From Rhodococcus tukisamuensis NBRC 100609 (GTDB lineage Bacteria > Actinomycetota > Actinomycetes > Mycobacteriales > Mycobacteriaceae), in assembly GCF_001894985.1 (NCBI RefSeq), contig NZ_BCXG01000006.1:62001-126000 (forward strand): a DNA stretch of 64,000 bases, read 5' to 3'. Position 1 is the stretch's first letter. Every line of letters starts with the position of its first letter. A program made the translations under genes and the position numbers. Under the pieces are notes generated by a model. That model was not told the origin of the DNA, did not search any database, and was given only the letters and a program-made list of their open reading frames with translations. Shown one piece after another: positions 31,713 to 41,378 of the stretch.

Positions 31713-31743
31713 CCCGAGCAGTGCGATTGTCGCACTGCTCGGG
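31713..31743 (+). terminator. terminator after the second CoA ligase
   Basis: CCCGAGCAGTGCG at 31713-31725 pairs perfectly with CGCACTGCTCGGG at 31731-31743 around ATTGT, followed by ATTTGCTG. It begins 14 bases after the stop. Confidence 0.8.
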
Positions 31744-31811
31744 ATTTGCTGTATCTGTGTGTTGTACAAGTCTTTCCGGCCTTTCGAGATGGGGATATTT
31801 CTTCTTCGTCG

Positions 31812-31826
31812 TAGAAACACTTTCTG
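31812..31826. promoter_or_regulatory. operator, CAGAA-N5-TTCTG family, before the racemase-like gene
   Basis: TAGAA (31812-31816) and TTCTG (31822-31826) with a 5-bp spacer repeat the layout seen at 10057 and 16827. The first half-site has one change and no third half-site is present. It is 63 bp upstream of the TTG start. Confidence 0.45.
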
Positions 31827-31888
31827 ATAGCCTCCTCACAGGAGTCGCTGGAAGTGGCTCAAATCACCTCGAAGTCAAGGAGACTCAG

Positions 31889-32746
31889 TTGACCAAGCGG
31901 ATCGCATGTCTCGAAATGAATACCGGCCAGCAGAAGAGCCCGGTTCCCGATCGCCTGATCGCGCCCGGGTACTCCGTCGAGTCGGTGTACACGGAGATCC
32001 GAGTGACCCCGATCGATGCGGTCGACCTGCTGCTCTCCGATGTCGTCTACGCGGAGGCTGCAATGCGGGCCGCTCGCGACGGGTGCGCCGGAGTTCTGAT
32101 CGGCGGGGTTCCGGACTACGGTCTGGCAGCCGCGCGCGCCGCCTCCGATGTCCCGGTGGTCGGTAGCGGTGAGGCAAGCCTGCTGGCAGCAGCGGCTCTC
32201 GGCGAGAAGTTCAGCATCGTCACGATCTGGCCGGAGACGATGGACTTCGTCTACGAGCGTCTCCTGCGCGATAATCCTGTTGGACGGCAGTGTATCTCGG
32301 TACGCTACGTCTCAACCCACGCTGAGCAGAGCACTCTGGCTGATGAGGACAACTTCCTCACCCAGATGAAGGCCGGACGCGAGGACATTGTCGAGCGCAT
32401 CCTTGCCGAGATCGAACTCGCAGTGCAGGACGGCGCCAAGTCGGTCATCCTTGGGTGCAACTGCATGAGCCCGGTCGCCGAGATCCTCGCTGCCCGCTCG
32501 AGCGTCCCCATCGTGGACCCGACGACGGCCGGCTACCGCCAGCTCGAGACGCTGATCGAGCTCGGCTTGCGCCCGGCGCGGGATCCGCGGGTGCCGCGAT
32601 CGGAGCGTCAGGAGCTCTTCGCCGAGATGGTTCAGGCGGCGGACGGCGCGCTCGGCGCCGATCAGGAAGACTGCCCGGTGTGTGTCCTCAATGACGACGG
32701 CACTGCTTCGTGCGATCTGCCGGCAAACGTGCCCGCCGAAGCGTAG
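31889..32746 (+). CDS. Asp/Glu/hydantoin racemase superfamily protein lacking the first catalytic Cys
   Basis: A 285-residue protein. The TTG start is chosen for its AAGGAG site 6 bases upstream. The superfamily core is visible: GVLIGGVPDYGLAAARAASDVPVVGSGEASLLAAAALGEKFSIVT near 70-115 and KSVILGCNCMSPV near 188-200. In racemases the first segment carries a catalytic cysteine (for example CFGDPG in hydantoin racemases); here it is replaced by glycine/valine, while the second Cys is kept. One-cysteine members include arylmalonate decarboxylases and maleate-isomerase-like enzymes, so a decarboxylase or isomerase is more likely than a racemase. A C-terminal Cys-rich tail (DCPVCVLNDDGTASC) is unusual. 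It is followed by the double-SnoaL gene. Confidence 0.72.
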   Translation: MTKRIACLEMNTGQQKSPVPDRLIAPGYSVESVYTEIRVTPIDAVDLLLSDVVYAEAAMRAARDGCAGVLIGGVPDYGLAAARAASDVPVVGSGEASLLAAAALGEKFSIVTIWPETMDFVYERLLRDNPVGRQCISVRYVSTHAEQSTLADEDNFLTQMKAGREDIVERILAEIELAVQDGAKSVILGCNCMSPVAEILAARSSVPIVDPTTAGYRQLETLIELGLRPARDPRVPRSERQELFAEMVQAADGALGADQEDCPVCVLNDDGTASCDLPANVPAEA

Positions 32747-32761
32747 GAGGGGCAGAGATAC

Positions 32762-33862
32762 ATGAGTGCTGCGTACACACTCGAATCAGTAGCTGCCCGA
32801 GCCGAAATCGAAGACGTCATCCACCGCTACTGCCATGCGACGGATCGTCGGCGTTGGTGGTTGATGGACTCGGTTTTCCACGAGGACGCAACCTGCCGAT
32901 TGTCATCGATCGGCGGAAGCTGGCGCGAATTCGTCGCACAAGGCTCCGCACTTCTCGAGCCGGTCGAGGCGACGCACCACCAGGTCGGCAACATCATGAT
33001 TGCTTTCGAGGGGAGCGTCGCACACGTCGAGACGTATGTGACGGCATTCCATGCCATTCCGCATGATGCGCCTGTCGGTGGTGGTTTCGGTGGCACGGGT
33101 GAGGCGTACGAAGTCATGCTCGGCGCTCGCTATATCGACCGATTCGAACTCCGCGACGGTCGCTGGCGGATTGCGGACCGGCGCCTGCTCACGGAGTGGC
33201 GCAATCACCGTCCATCGCGAGAAGGCGGCCTTGCCGCTGTCTCTGGGCAGGCGAGGGGACAGCGAGAGGACGGCATCTCGGGATCGGTCGTCGAGGCTTG
33301 GCGCACAAACGATCCCGGTCGAGTAGACGCCAGTCGGCTTGTCGACCGTGCGGAGATCGCCGATGTTGTCAACCGCTTCTGCCACGCAGTGGATCGGAAC
33401 CGATGGGAACTGATGGCGAGCGTATTCCATGAGGACGGGAAAACTGTCTTCATCGGAAACGAGCTGCCTTGGCAGAAGATGGTGGAGAACGCGCGGGTGT
33501 CGATGGGCTCCCTCGAGCGGACCCATCATCAGACGGGCAACATGCTGTTTTCCTTCGACGGTGACGTCGCCGAAGTGGAAACCTACGTCACCGCCTATCA
33601 CCGAGTTCCGCCGACCGCTCCCTCAACTACGTTCTGGGACGGACGAAGTGAGGATTACGAGGGCGTTGCAGGTGGTCGATACATCGATCGATTCGAGCGC
33701 CGTGACGGTCGCTGGCGCATGGTCGAGCACCGAACCTTTGTCGAGTGGCGTCATGACCACGGCGTCGCGGAAGGCTCGTTGGCTCAAACCCCGTCGAACA
33801 TGCGAGGCCAGCGTGGAGATGCCGACGCATCACTTCCGGTGATAGCCGCGCTGCTGCACTGA
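32762..33862 (+). CDS. tandem SnoaL-like (NTF2-fold) fusion protein
   Basis: A 366-residue protein made of two homologous NTF2-like domains, about 8-150 and 193-335. Matching pieces are VIHRYCHATDRRRW/VVNRFCHAVDRNRW, THHQVGNIMIAFEG/THHQTGNMLFSFDG and ARYIDRFELRDGRWRI/GRYIDRFERRDGRWRM, joined by a polar linker (RGQREDGISGSVVEAWRT). Proteins with the xxRYCHxxDRR signature are single-domain dehydratase- or isomerase-like enzymes acting on aromatic or steroid intermediates; NTF2-like enzymes often dimerise, so the fusion may be a covalent dimer. AGGAGG precedes the ATG. It follows the racemase-like gene by 15 bp and ends before a strong terminator. Reaction unknown. Confidence 0.82.
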   Translation: MSAAYTLESVAARAEIEDVIHRYCHATDRRRWWLMDSVFHEDATCRLSSIGGSWREFVAQGSALLEPVEATHHQVGNIMIAFEGSVAHVETYVTAFHAIPHDAPVGGGFGGTGEAYEVMLGARYIDRFELRDGRWRIADRRLLTEWRNHRPSREGGLAAVSGQARGQREDGISGSVVEAWRTNDPGRVDASRLVDRAEIADVVNRFCHAVDRNRWELMASVFHEDGKTVFIGNELPWQKMVENARVSMGSLERTHHQTGNMLFSFDGDVAEVETYVTAYHRVPPTAPSTTFWDGRSEDYEGVAGGRYIDRFERRDGRWRMVEHRTFVEWRHDHGVAEGSLAQTPSNMRGQRGDADASLPVIAALLH

Positions 33863-33884
33863 TTGTCGTATTGCTTTGACGTGC

Positions 33885-33923
33885 AACGAATGAGCGCCGG
33901 TGAATCACCGGCGCTCATTCGTT
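33885..33923. terminator. terminator after the double-SnoaL gene
   Basis: AACGAATGAGCGCCGGTG at 33885-33902 pairs perfectly with CACCGGCGCTCATTCGTT at 33906-33923 around AAT, followed by TT. This 18-bp stem also serves the convergent pseudogene that ends at 33937. Confidence 0.85.
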
Positions 33924-33936
33924 TTCAGGGCCTTCG

Positions 33937-34978
33937 TCAGTTCTTCGCGATGTCGCGACCGATGATCTCGGTGGTTCCGCCGTCGATCGTCTGGACTCGG
34001 CTGTCGACGTGGGCGCGTGCTATCGGGTACATCCATGATGTAGCCGTAGCCGCCGGCCGTGCAGTTGTAAGCAGCGATCGACGACGCGCTTCTGGAGCTC
34101 GCTGGCCCACCATTTTGCCTGTGCTGCTTCGACAACAGGCAAATTACCATCATTGACGGCCAGGACGGCGTTGTCGACGTAGGCCTGTGTCACGTTGATC
34201 TCGGTCAGCATCTCGGCGAGTGCGAAGCGTGTGTTCTGGAAGTCGCCGATGGGCTTGCCGAAGGCATAGGCCTTGGTCCACTCGTGAGCGGCCGTGCGGA
34301 GCACATTGCGCTGACAGCGATCGAAAGCCGTTCACGGGGACGCCGTTCCATCAGATGGATGGGGTCACCGCCCTCGGTGCCCGAGGAGGTTGGCTGCCGG
34401 AACTCGAACGTTGTCGAACGACAACTCCGCCGCGTCCTGGCCGGCGAGACCCACTTTGTGGAGTTTTCGGCGGCGGGTGAATTCAGCCATCCCGCGTTGT
34501 CGACAAGAAGACTGAGCTGCGTGATCCTGCGTTGGGATCGGTTCGGGCGGCGACGATCGCGATGTCGGCATGGATGCCGCTGGTGATGGATGTCTTCTGA
34601 CCGTTCAAGATCCAGTCGTCACCGTCGCGGACGGCGGAAGTCTTGATTGCCTGCAGGTCGCTACCGGTTCTCGGTTCGGTCATCGTAACCACGCCGATGA
34701 TTTCGCCGGAAGCCCTTCCCGGTAGCCACCGCTGCTTCTGCTCGTCGGTACCGAGGTCGGCGATGTACGGGACGGGATGACGATGTCGGTGAGATCGCGG
34801 CACCGGGCGATCTCGTTGGTCAGGTCGGCAGGTGTAGGTTGCGTCAACGCGGTGACGAACCCGAGTGCGTCGGCATTTACACGGCGGCAACGAGTTCCGC
34901 TCGTCCCACTCACTGCATCCCGCCTTGCACGATGGGGTGGCGAACGCTGAACGTCTCCGTGGGTGCCGTTGAGATCAT
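33937..34978 (-). pseudogene. decayed nitronate monooxygenase / acyl-CoA dehydrogenase chimera
   Basis: On the minus strand it starts like the intact gene at 38933-39916: [22 protein letters not shown], where the next codon is a stop in place of the Trp codon. [10 protein letters not shown], a frameshift, then [28 protein letters not shown] follow. It then jumps into acyl-CoA dehydrogenase sequence (PYIADLGTDEQKQRWLPGRASGEI), skipping the rest of the first gene and the start of the second. The dehydrogenase part is broken by several frameshifts (RKLHKVGLAGQDAAELSFDNVRVPA, EWTKAYAFGKPIGDFQNTRFALAEM, VDRCLQLHG) and ends in TIDGGTTEIIGRDIAKN. It is a dead copy of the gene pair at 37754-39916. 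Confidence 0.88.
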
Positions 34979-35367
34979 GAGAGTCCTGGGCTTTCTGTCA
35001 GAGGTCCGAGTCGGGTCAGGGGTAGGAAATTCGTCGGATCGAAGGAGCGTGAGAACAGTGGTACTCGGCCTCGGGAGAGCGTTCGGCATCTCGTTGCCCC
35101 GCTGGGCGGCCACGTTGGCGTCCCTCTCGTCGTGGAGCATTTACTTAGCGCTCGCTATGGAGGTATTGTGGGTCGCTACAGACAGCCGAAGATTCCGGGA
35201 AGCCGGGCACCATTCATCCGAGAGTGTTAGCTGTTCGGAAGGTCGAATGATCTTGCTGGGCAACTCGTTCGGATGAGTCAAATCTGATGCGACGAGCTCG
35301 CGACTGCGTCGCTGTCGTGCGGACCGCCCGAGTTTCCCCATGTCGCCCCCCCCTGAAAGAGGCCCGC
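34979..35367. other. intergenic region between the pseudogene and trxB
   Basis: A 389-bp stretch with no supported gene. It holds a TTAGCG-type palindrome at 35145-35158 and, just before trxB, a GAAAGAGG ribosome site. The rest is unassigned. Confidence 0.5.
35145..35158. promoter_or_regulatory. palindromic operator, TTAGCG family (site e)
   Basis: TTAGCGCTCGCTAT contains the perfect inverted repeat TAGCG-CT-CGCTA. It lies 167 bp upstream of the pseudogene's old start on the minus strand, as the related site f lies upstream of the intact operon, and 210 bp before trxB on the other side. Confidence 0.55.
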
Positions 35368-36363
35368 ATGACCACTCCGTCCACGGTCCATGACGTCATC
35401 ATTGTCGGTTCCGGCCCCGCCGGATACACCGCTGGTGTCTACACCGCGCGCGCTGAGCTCGCGCCCCTTCTGTTCGAGGGAACCCAATTCGGTGGCGCCC
35501 TCATGACCACCACCGAGGTCGAGAACTTCCCCGGATTCCGCGAAGGGATCATGGGCCCTGACCTCATGGACCAGATGCGCGAGCAGGCCCTGCGCTTCGC
35601 GACCGACATCCGCACTGAAGACGTCGACGCGATCGACCTGAGCGCACCGATCAAAACCGTCACCGCGAACGGCGAAACCTACGCCGCGCACGCAATCATC
35701 CTCGCCATGGGCGCAGCCGCCCGCTACCTCGGTATCGACGGCGAAGAACGCCTCCTCGGCCGAGGCGTCAGCGCCTGCGCCACCTGCGACGGCTTCTTCT
35801 TCCGCGACCAGGACATCGTCGTGGTCGGCGGCGGCGACTCCGCAATGGAAGAAGCCACCTTCCTCACCCGCTTCGCCCGCTCCGTCACCCTCGAGCACCG
35901 CCGCGAAGAGTTCCGCGCCTCACGCATCATGCTCGAACGCGCCAAGGCCAACGAGAAGATCCGATTCCTGACCAACACCGAACCCGTAGAGGTGCTCGGC
36001 GAGAACAGTGTCACCGGCCTCGAGGTCCGCGACACCGTCACCGGTGAAACCTCCACCCTCGACATCACGGGCATGTTCGTCGCCATCGGTCACGATCCGC
36101 GCAGTGAGCTCGTCAAGGGCCAGGTCGAGCTCGACGAAGCCGGCTACGTCCGCGTCGCCCCGGGTTCCACCGCGACCTCCGTCGACGGCGTGTTCGCTGC
36201 CGGTGACCTGGTCGATCACACGTACCGTCAGGCCATCACCGCTGCCGGCACCGGATGCTCCGCGGCGATCGATGCCGAACGCTGGCTTGCCGATCGTGGG
36301 GACATCACCACCAACACGCTCGACGCTGCCGGTCCCAGTGTCGATGTCGTCGGCGCTCCCTGA
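35368..36363 (+). CDS. trxB: thioredoxin reductase
   Basis: A 331-residue low-molecular-weight thioredoxin reductase. It has the FAD motif [16 protein letters not shown] at about 13-28, the NADPH motif [15 protein letters not shown] near 155-169, the redox pair CATC at 137-140, and the second FAD contact [23 protein letters not shown]. The ATG at 35368 follows GAAAGAGG; upstream codons in frame lack a ribosome site. It passes NADPH electrons to the thioredoxin encoded 50 bp downstream. In most Mycobacteriales the trxB-trxA pair lies near the chromosome origin; if that copy exists in this genome, this is a second set carried within the island. Confidence 0.95.
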   Translation: MTTPSTVHDVIIVGSGPAGYTAGVYTARAELAPLLFEGTQFGGALMTTTEVENFPGFREGIMGPDLMDQMREQALRFATDIRTEDVDAIDLSAPIKTVTANGETYAAHAIILAMGAAARYLGIDGEERLLGRGVSACATCDGFFFRDQDIVVVGGGDSAMEEATFLTRFARSVTLEHRREEFRASRIMLERAKANEKIRFLTNTEPVEVLGENSVTGLEVRDTVTGETSTLDITGMFVAIGHDPRSELVKGQVELDEAGYVRVAPGSTATSVDGVFAAGDLVDHTYRQAITAAGTGCSAAIDAERWLADRGDITTNTLDAAGPSVDVVGAP

Positions 36364-36413
36364 CCTCTGATCGCTTTACCTTTACGCTCGTTCCCAACCC
36401 TCGAGGAGTAACC

Positions 36414-36737
36414 GTGTCGAATACCGTCACGATCACCGACGATTCCTTCAAGCAGGACGTCCTGGCAAGTGACAAGCCTGTTCTGGTCGATTTCTGGGCT
36501 ACGTGGTGCGGCCCGTGCAAGATGGTTGCCCCGGTTCTCGAGGAGATTGCCGGTGAGAACAGTGAGAAGTTGACCATCGCGAAGCTCGACATCGATGCCA
36601 ACCCGGCCTCCGGCCGCGGCTTCCAGGTCAAGTCGATCCCGACGCTGATCCTGTTCAAGGGTGGCAAGCCGGTCAAGACGATAGTCGGTGCGAAGGGCAA
36701 GGCTGCGCTGCTCAAGGAACTCGCGGACGTTCTCTGA
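36414..36737 (+). CDS. trxA: thioredoxin
   Basis: A 107-residue thioredoxin. The active site WCGPC has Cys32 and Cys35, preceded by VLVDFWAT, and the cis-proline loop is SIPTLILFKGG. The GTG start follows GAGGAG by 6 bases. It is the partner of the reductase just upstream and reduces protein disulfides in the cytoplasm. A hairpin downstream closes the two-gene unit. The name trxC is also used for this gene in mycobacteria. Confidence 0.94.
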   Translation: MSNTVTITDDSFKQDVLASDKPVLVDFWATWCGPCKMVAPVLEEIAGENSEKLTIAKLDIDANPASGRGFQVKSIPTLILFKGGKPVKTIVGAKGKAALLKELADVL

Positions 36738-36773
36738 CCTAACCGGTACGCACTACGGAATCGCAATCAACGG

Positions 36774-36801
36774 ATGATCGCCGGTGTTCACCGGCGATCA
36801 T
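36774..36801. terminator. terminator after trxA
   Basis: ATGATCGCCGGTG at 36774-36786 pairs with CACCGGCGATCAT at 36789-36801 (13-bp stem, very short loop). It resembles the hairpin at 33885-33923 in its CGCCGGTG core. Confidence 0.65.
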
Positions 36802-36840
36802 TCGTGCTCAGGTCATTCGATTCCCAGCGCACGCGACCAT

Positions 36841-37349
36841 AGGTAGGTGAAGGTGTCGATCGCCTCGTCTCCTGCGGGACCTTCTACCGATACTTCGAGT
36901 CGAAAGAAGATGTGTTCCAGGAGTTGAGCACTCGGCTGTTCGAAGATGTGCACCACCGTGAACCTCTCGACCCCGACCTGTCGCCGGCCGCGAAGCTGAT
37001 TGCGACGAACCGGTTGTACTACCAGGCATACCGGCGCAACGCGAAGCTGATGGCCATCGTCGAGCAGGTCGCGACGTTCAACAGCGAATATCGCGAACTC
37101 CGCCACGAACATCGCCGAAAGCTGCTCGATCGGACGGCCCGAGCCATCGCCCGCTGGCAGCAGCAGGGCCACGTCCGAGCGTCACTCGATCCGGTTATGG
37201 CTGCTCGCGCCATGGCCGCGATGGTCGACCACAGCCTGTATCTGTGGCTTGTCCAGGGCGACGAGGCGGACGAAGAGAGCCTGCTCGACACTTTGGATCA
37301 GATGTGTATCGGTGCCCTCGGTCTCGACGACGAAGGTCTCCCGTCGTGA
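36841..37349 (+). pseudogene. TetR-family regulator lacking its N-terminal HTH start
   Basis: The frame becomes open after a TAG near 36840 and reads GEGVDRLVSCGTFYRYFESKEDVFQELSTRLFEDVHH. TFYRYFESKEDVF is the end of a TetR HTH, and the rest (about 145 residues to DDEGLPS) is a normal TetR ligand domain. The first half of the HTH, including helix 1, is missing, and the open part has no proper start codon; a GTG at 36912 would leave no HTH at all. The 5' part was probably deleted. It lies right after the trxA terminator. Confidence 0.65.
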
Positions 37350-37420
37350 TGCGGGTATCTGGATAGATCCACTTCACGGCAGGAGACCTCGGTTCGTTCG
37401 AGAACCGGTTGCGTGTGTCG

Positions 37421-37717
37421 TCAGATGTGAGGGTCGACGGTTCCCGTCGTGAGCGACGGTGCACCTGCGAGGAGCGGACCGAGATCGGTGATGGCTCCCT
37501 CGCCGGCGCGGAACTTGCGATACGCGGCGTCGTGCTCGGCCGACTGCCAGGTCTCGACGAAGCGCCAGACGTGGGGGCTCTTGGTGTCGACAACCGACTT
37601 CACGCTCAGGCAGCCGGGGAACGCCCGAGTCTCCTCGAGCACCCGTGTCATCACCTCACGCGCGGAGTCCAGGGACTCCGGCTTGAAGGTCAATTCCAGG
37701 ACTGCGATCAATTCCAT
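37421..37717 (-). CDS. antibiotic biosynthesis monooxygenase (ABM) family protein
   Basis: A 98-residue ferredoxin-like-fold protein: MELIAVLELTFKPESLDSAREVMTRVLEETRAFPGCLSVKSVVDTKSPHVWRFVETWQSAEHDAAYRKF. The FPGCLS and ETW elements are typical of ABM (PF03992) dimers, a group that includes cofactor-free quinone-forming monooxygenases and heme-degrading enzymes. It is the last gene of the acyl-CoA operon, 36 bp after the dehydrogenase gene. The role may be oxidation or removal of a reactive by-product; no family-specific catalytic residue can be picked out. Confidence 0.78.
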   Translation of the reverse strand: MELIAVLELTFKPESLDSAREVMTRVLEETRAFPGCLSVKSVVDTKSPHVWRFVETWQSAEHDAAYRKFRAGEGAITDLGPLLAGAPSLTTGTVDPHI

Positions 37718-37753
37718 CTGTACTCCTCGGTGGTTGGATGTTGTCGGCGTTCG

Positions 37754-38911
37754 TCAGCGGAACTCGGCGGCGATGTCGCGACCGATGATCTCCTTCATGA
37801 TCTCGGTGGTGCCGCCGTAGATGGTCTGGATCCGGGAGTCGACGTAGGCGCGGCCGATCGGGTACTCCATCATGTAGCCGTAGCCGCCGTGCAACTGCAC
37901 GCAGCGATCGATGACCTGCTTCTGAAGTTCGGTCGCCCACCACTTGCTCATGGACGAATCCACCGCGGTTAGCTCACCGGCGTTCAACGCGAGAACGGCA
38001 CGGTCGATGTGCGATTCGGTGACCTCGATCTCCGTGCGCATCTCGGCGAGAGCGAACCGGGTGTTCTGCAGATCGCCGATCGGCTTTCCGAACGCCTTTC
38101 GCTCGAAAACGTAGTTCTTGGTCCACTCGTACGCGGCGCGAGCCGAGGTGATTGCACTGACGGCGATGGAGAGCCGCTCGAGCGGCAGATTCTCCATCAG
38201 ATGAATGAATCCCCTGCCCTCCGTGCCGAGCAGGTTCTCGGCCGGCACACGGACATCCTCGAAGACCAGTTCGGCGGTGTCCTGGGCGGCGAGTCCGACC
38301 TTGTGCAGCTTGCGGCCGCGACTGAAGCCGGGGGTGTCACGCTCGACCACGATCAACGAGAAGCCCTTGCTTCCGGCATTCGGGTCGGTGCGGCACACCA
38401 CGATTACGACGTCGGCATGGATTCCGTTGGTGATGAACGTCTTCTGGCCGTTGATCACCCACTCGTCACCGTCGCGCACCGCGGTGGTCCGAATACCTTG
38501 GAGGTCGGAGCCGGCACCGGGCTCGGTCATTGCGATCGCCCCGATCGTCTGACCGCTGGCCATGCCGGGGAGCCAGCGGGTCTTCTGCTCCTCGGTGCCG
38601 AGGTTCGCGATGTACGGGACGACAATGTCGTCCTGAGTGTTGATCCCCGCACCGAAAGAGGTGGTGCCTGTCCGCGCGACCTCCTCGAAGACGATCTGGC
38701 GGAAACGGAAGTCGGTGACGCCGGCCCCGCCGAATTCCTCCGAGATACCGAGTCCGAGGATGCCGAACTTGCCGGCAGCCTGCCACGCCGAACGGCTGAC
38801 CAGTCGCTCTTGCTCCCACCGCTCGTAGTTGGGTTCGATCTCGCGAGCCAGGAACTCGCGAACCGTCTCGCGGTACGCCTCGTGGTCGGCTTCGAACTGG
38901 GTGCGCTTCAT
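37754..38911 (-). CDS. acyl-CoA dehydrogenase
   Basis: A 385-residue flavoprotein dehydrogenase. The FAD-binding middle shows AIAMTEPGAGSDLQGIRTTAV, VINGQKTFITNGIHADVVIVVCRTD and FEDVRVPAENLLG. The C-terminal helical part has SARAAYEWTKNYVFERKAFGKPIGDLQNTRF and ends RCVQLHGGYGYMMEYPIGRAYVDSRIQTIYGGTTEIMKEIIGR. The GGYG(Y)MxE position with Glu is the catalytic base site of long-chain- and isovaleryl-type members. It makes an enoyl-CoA and hands electrons to ETF. It follows the nitronate-monooxygenase-like gene by 21 bp, and a dead copy of both genes lies at 33937-34978. Confidence 0.92.
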   Translation of the reverse strand: MKRTQFEADHEAYRETVREFLAREIEPNYERWEQERLVSRSAWQAAGKFGILGLGISEEFGGAGVTDFRFRQIVFEEVARTGTTSFGAGINTQDDIVVPYIANLGTEEQKTRWLPGMASGQTIGAIAMTEPGAGSDLQGIRTTAVRDGDEWVINGQKTFITNGIHADVVIVVCRTDPNAGSKGFSLIVVERDTPGFSRGRKLHKVGLAAQDTAELVFEDVRVPAENLLGTEGRGFIHLMENLPLERLSIAVSAITSARAAYEWTKNYVFERKAFGKPIGDLQNTRFALAEMRTEIEVTESHIDRAVLALNAGELTAVDSSMSKWWATELQKQVIDRCVQLHGGYGYMMEYPIGRAYVDSRIQTIYGGTTEIMKEIIGRDIAAEFR

Positions 38912-38932
38912 GGGGGTACTCCTAGGTGTGGG

Positions 38933-40562
<1,630 letters not shown>

Positions 40563-40587
40563 CGACCCCTCCTCGATCACGTGCGGG

Positions 40588-41349
40588 TCAGCGCGGGGCC
40601 ATGCGGATGGCGCCGTCGAGACGGATGGTCTCGCCGTTGAGCATCGGGTTCGAGACGATGTGCGCGGCCAGGGCGCCGTACTCCGACGGATCGCCGAGAC
40701 GGGACGGGTGCGGCACCTGCTGGCCGAGCGAAGCCTGTGCGGCTTCGGGCAGCGAGCCGAGCAGCGGGGTCTTGAACAGGCCGGGTGCGATGGTGACGAC
40801 GCGGATCAGCAGCGACGCGAGGTCGCGGGCGATCGGCAGGGTCATGCCGACGACGCCGCCCTTCGAGGCGGAGTACGCGGCCTGGCCGATTTGGCCGTCG
40901 AACGCGGCGACGGAGGCGGTGTTGATGATGACGCCGCGCTCGCCGTCGATGGGCTCGGTCTTCGAGATGCGCTCGGCGGCAAGGCGAAGCACGTTGAAGG
41001 TGCCGACGAGGTTGACGTTGATGATCTTGGTGAAGGAGTCGAGCGGGAAGGCGCCCTGCTTGCCGACGGTCTTGACGGCGTTGCCGATGCCGGCGCAGTT
41101 CACCAGAACTCGCAGGGTGCCGAGGGACTCGGCCAGGTCGAGGGCGGCGGTGACGGCGGCCTCGTCGGTGACGTCCGCCGCGGCGAAGCGCACCCGGTCA
41201 CCGAGTTCCTTGGCGACGACCTCGCCGTTGGAGCTGGGGAGGTCGACGATGACCACCTGGGCGCCGTCGGCGAGGAGGGCCTTGGCGGTGGCCAGGCCGA
41301 GGCCGGAGGCGCCGCCGGTGACGAGGGCGACGCTGTCGTTGACGATCAT
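40588..41349 (-). CDS. 3-hydroxyacyl-CoA dehydrogenase-like SDR (HSD10 type)
   Basis: A 253-residue SDR. It has [16 protein letters not shown] at about 10-25, IVDLPSSNG ending the second strand, [19 protein letters not shown] for NNAG, and [23 protein letters not shown] with Tyr and Lys of the catalytic site. The [11 protein letters not shown] insert and the end [20 protein letters not shown] are typical of HSD10/2-methyl-3-hydroxybutyryl-CoA dehydrogenases, which handle branched short-chain 3-hydroxyacyl-CoAs with NAD. This supports a branched-acyl role for the operon. It lies between the thiolase gene and the TetR gene. Confidence 0.9.
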   Translation of the reverse strand: MIVNDSVALVTGGASGLGLATAKALLADGAQVVIVDLPSSNGEVVAKELGDRVRFAAADVTDEAAVTAALDLAESLGTLRVLVNCAGIGNAVKTVGKQGAFPLDSFTKIINVNLVGTFNVLRLAAERISKTEPIDGERGVIINTASVAAFDGQIGQAAYSASKGGVVGMTLPIARDLASLLIRVVTIAPGLFKTPLLGSLPEAAQASLGQQVPHPSRLGDPSEYGALAAHIVSNPMLNGETIRLDGAIRMAPR

Positions 41350-41378
41350 GTGGTGTTCCTTTCGGGAAGTGTTGTGTC

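Noticed and set aside
34839-35276. 145-codon plus-strand frame between the pseudogene and trxB
   Set aside because: It is partly antisense to the NMO remnant, and its C-terminal part spans the TTAGCG palindrome; no domain.
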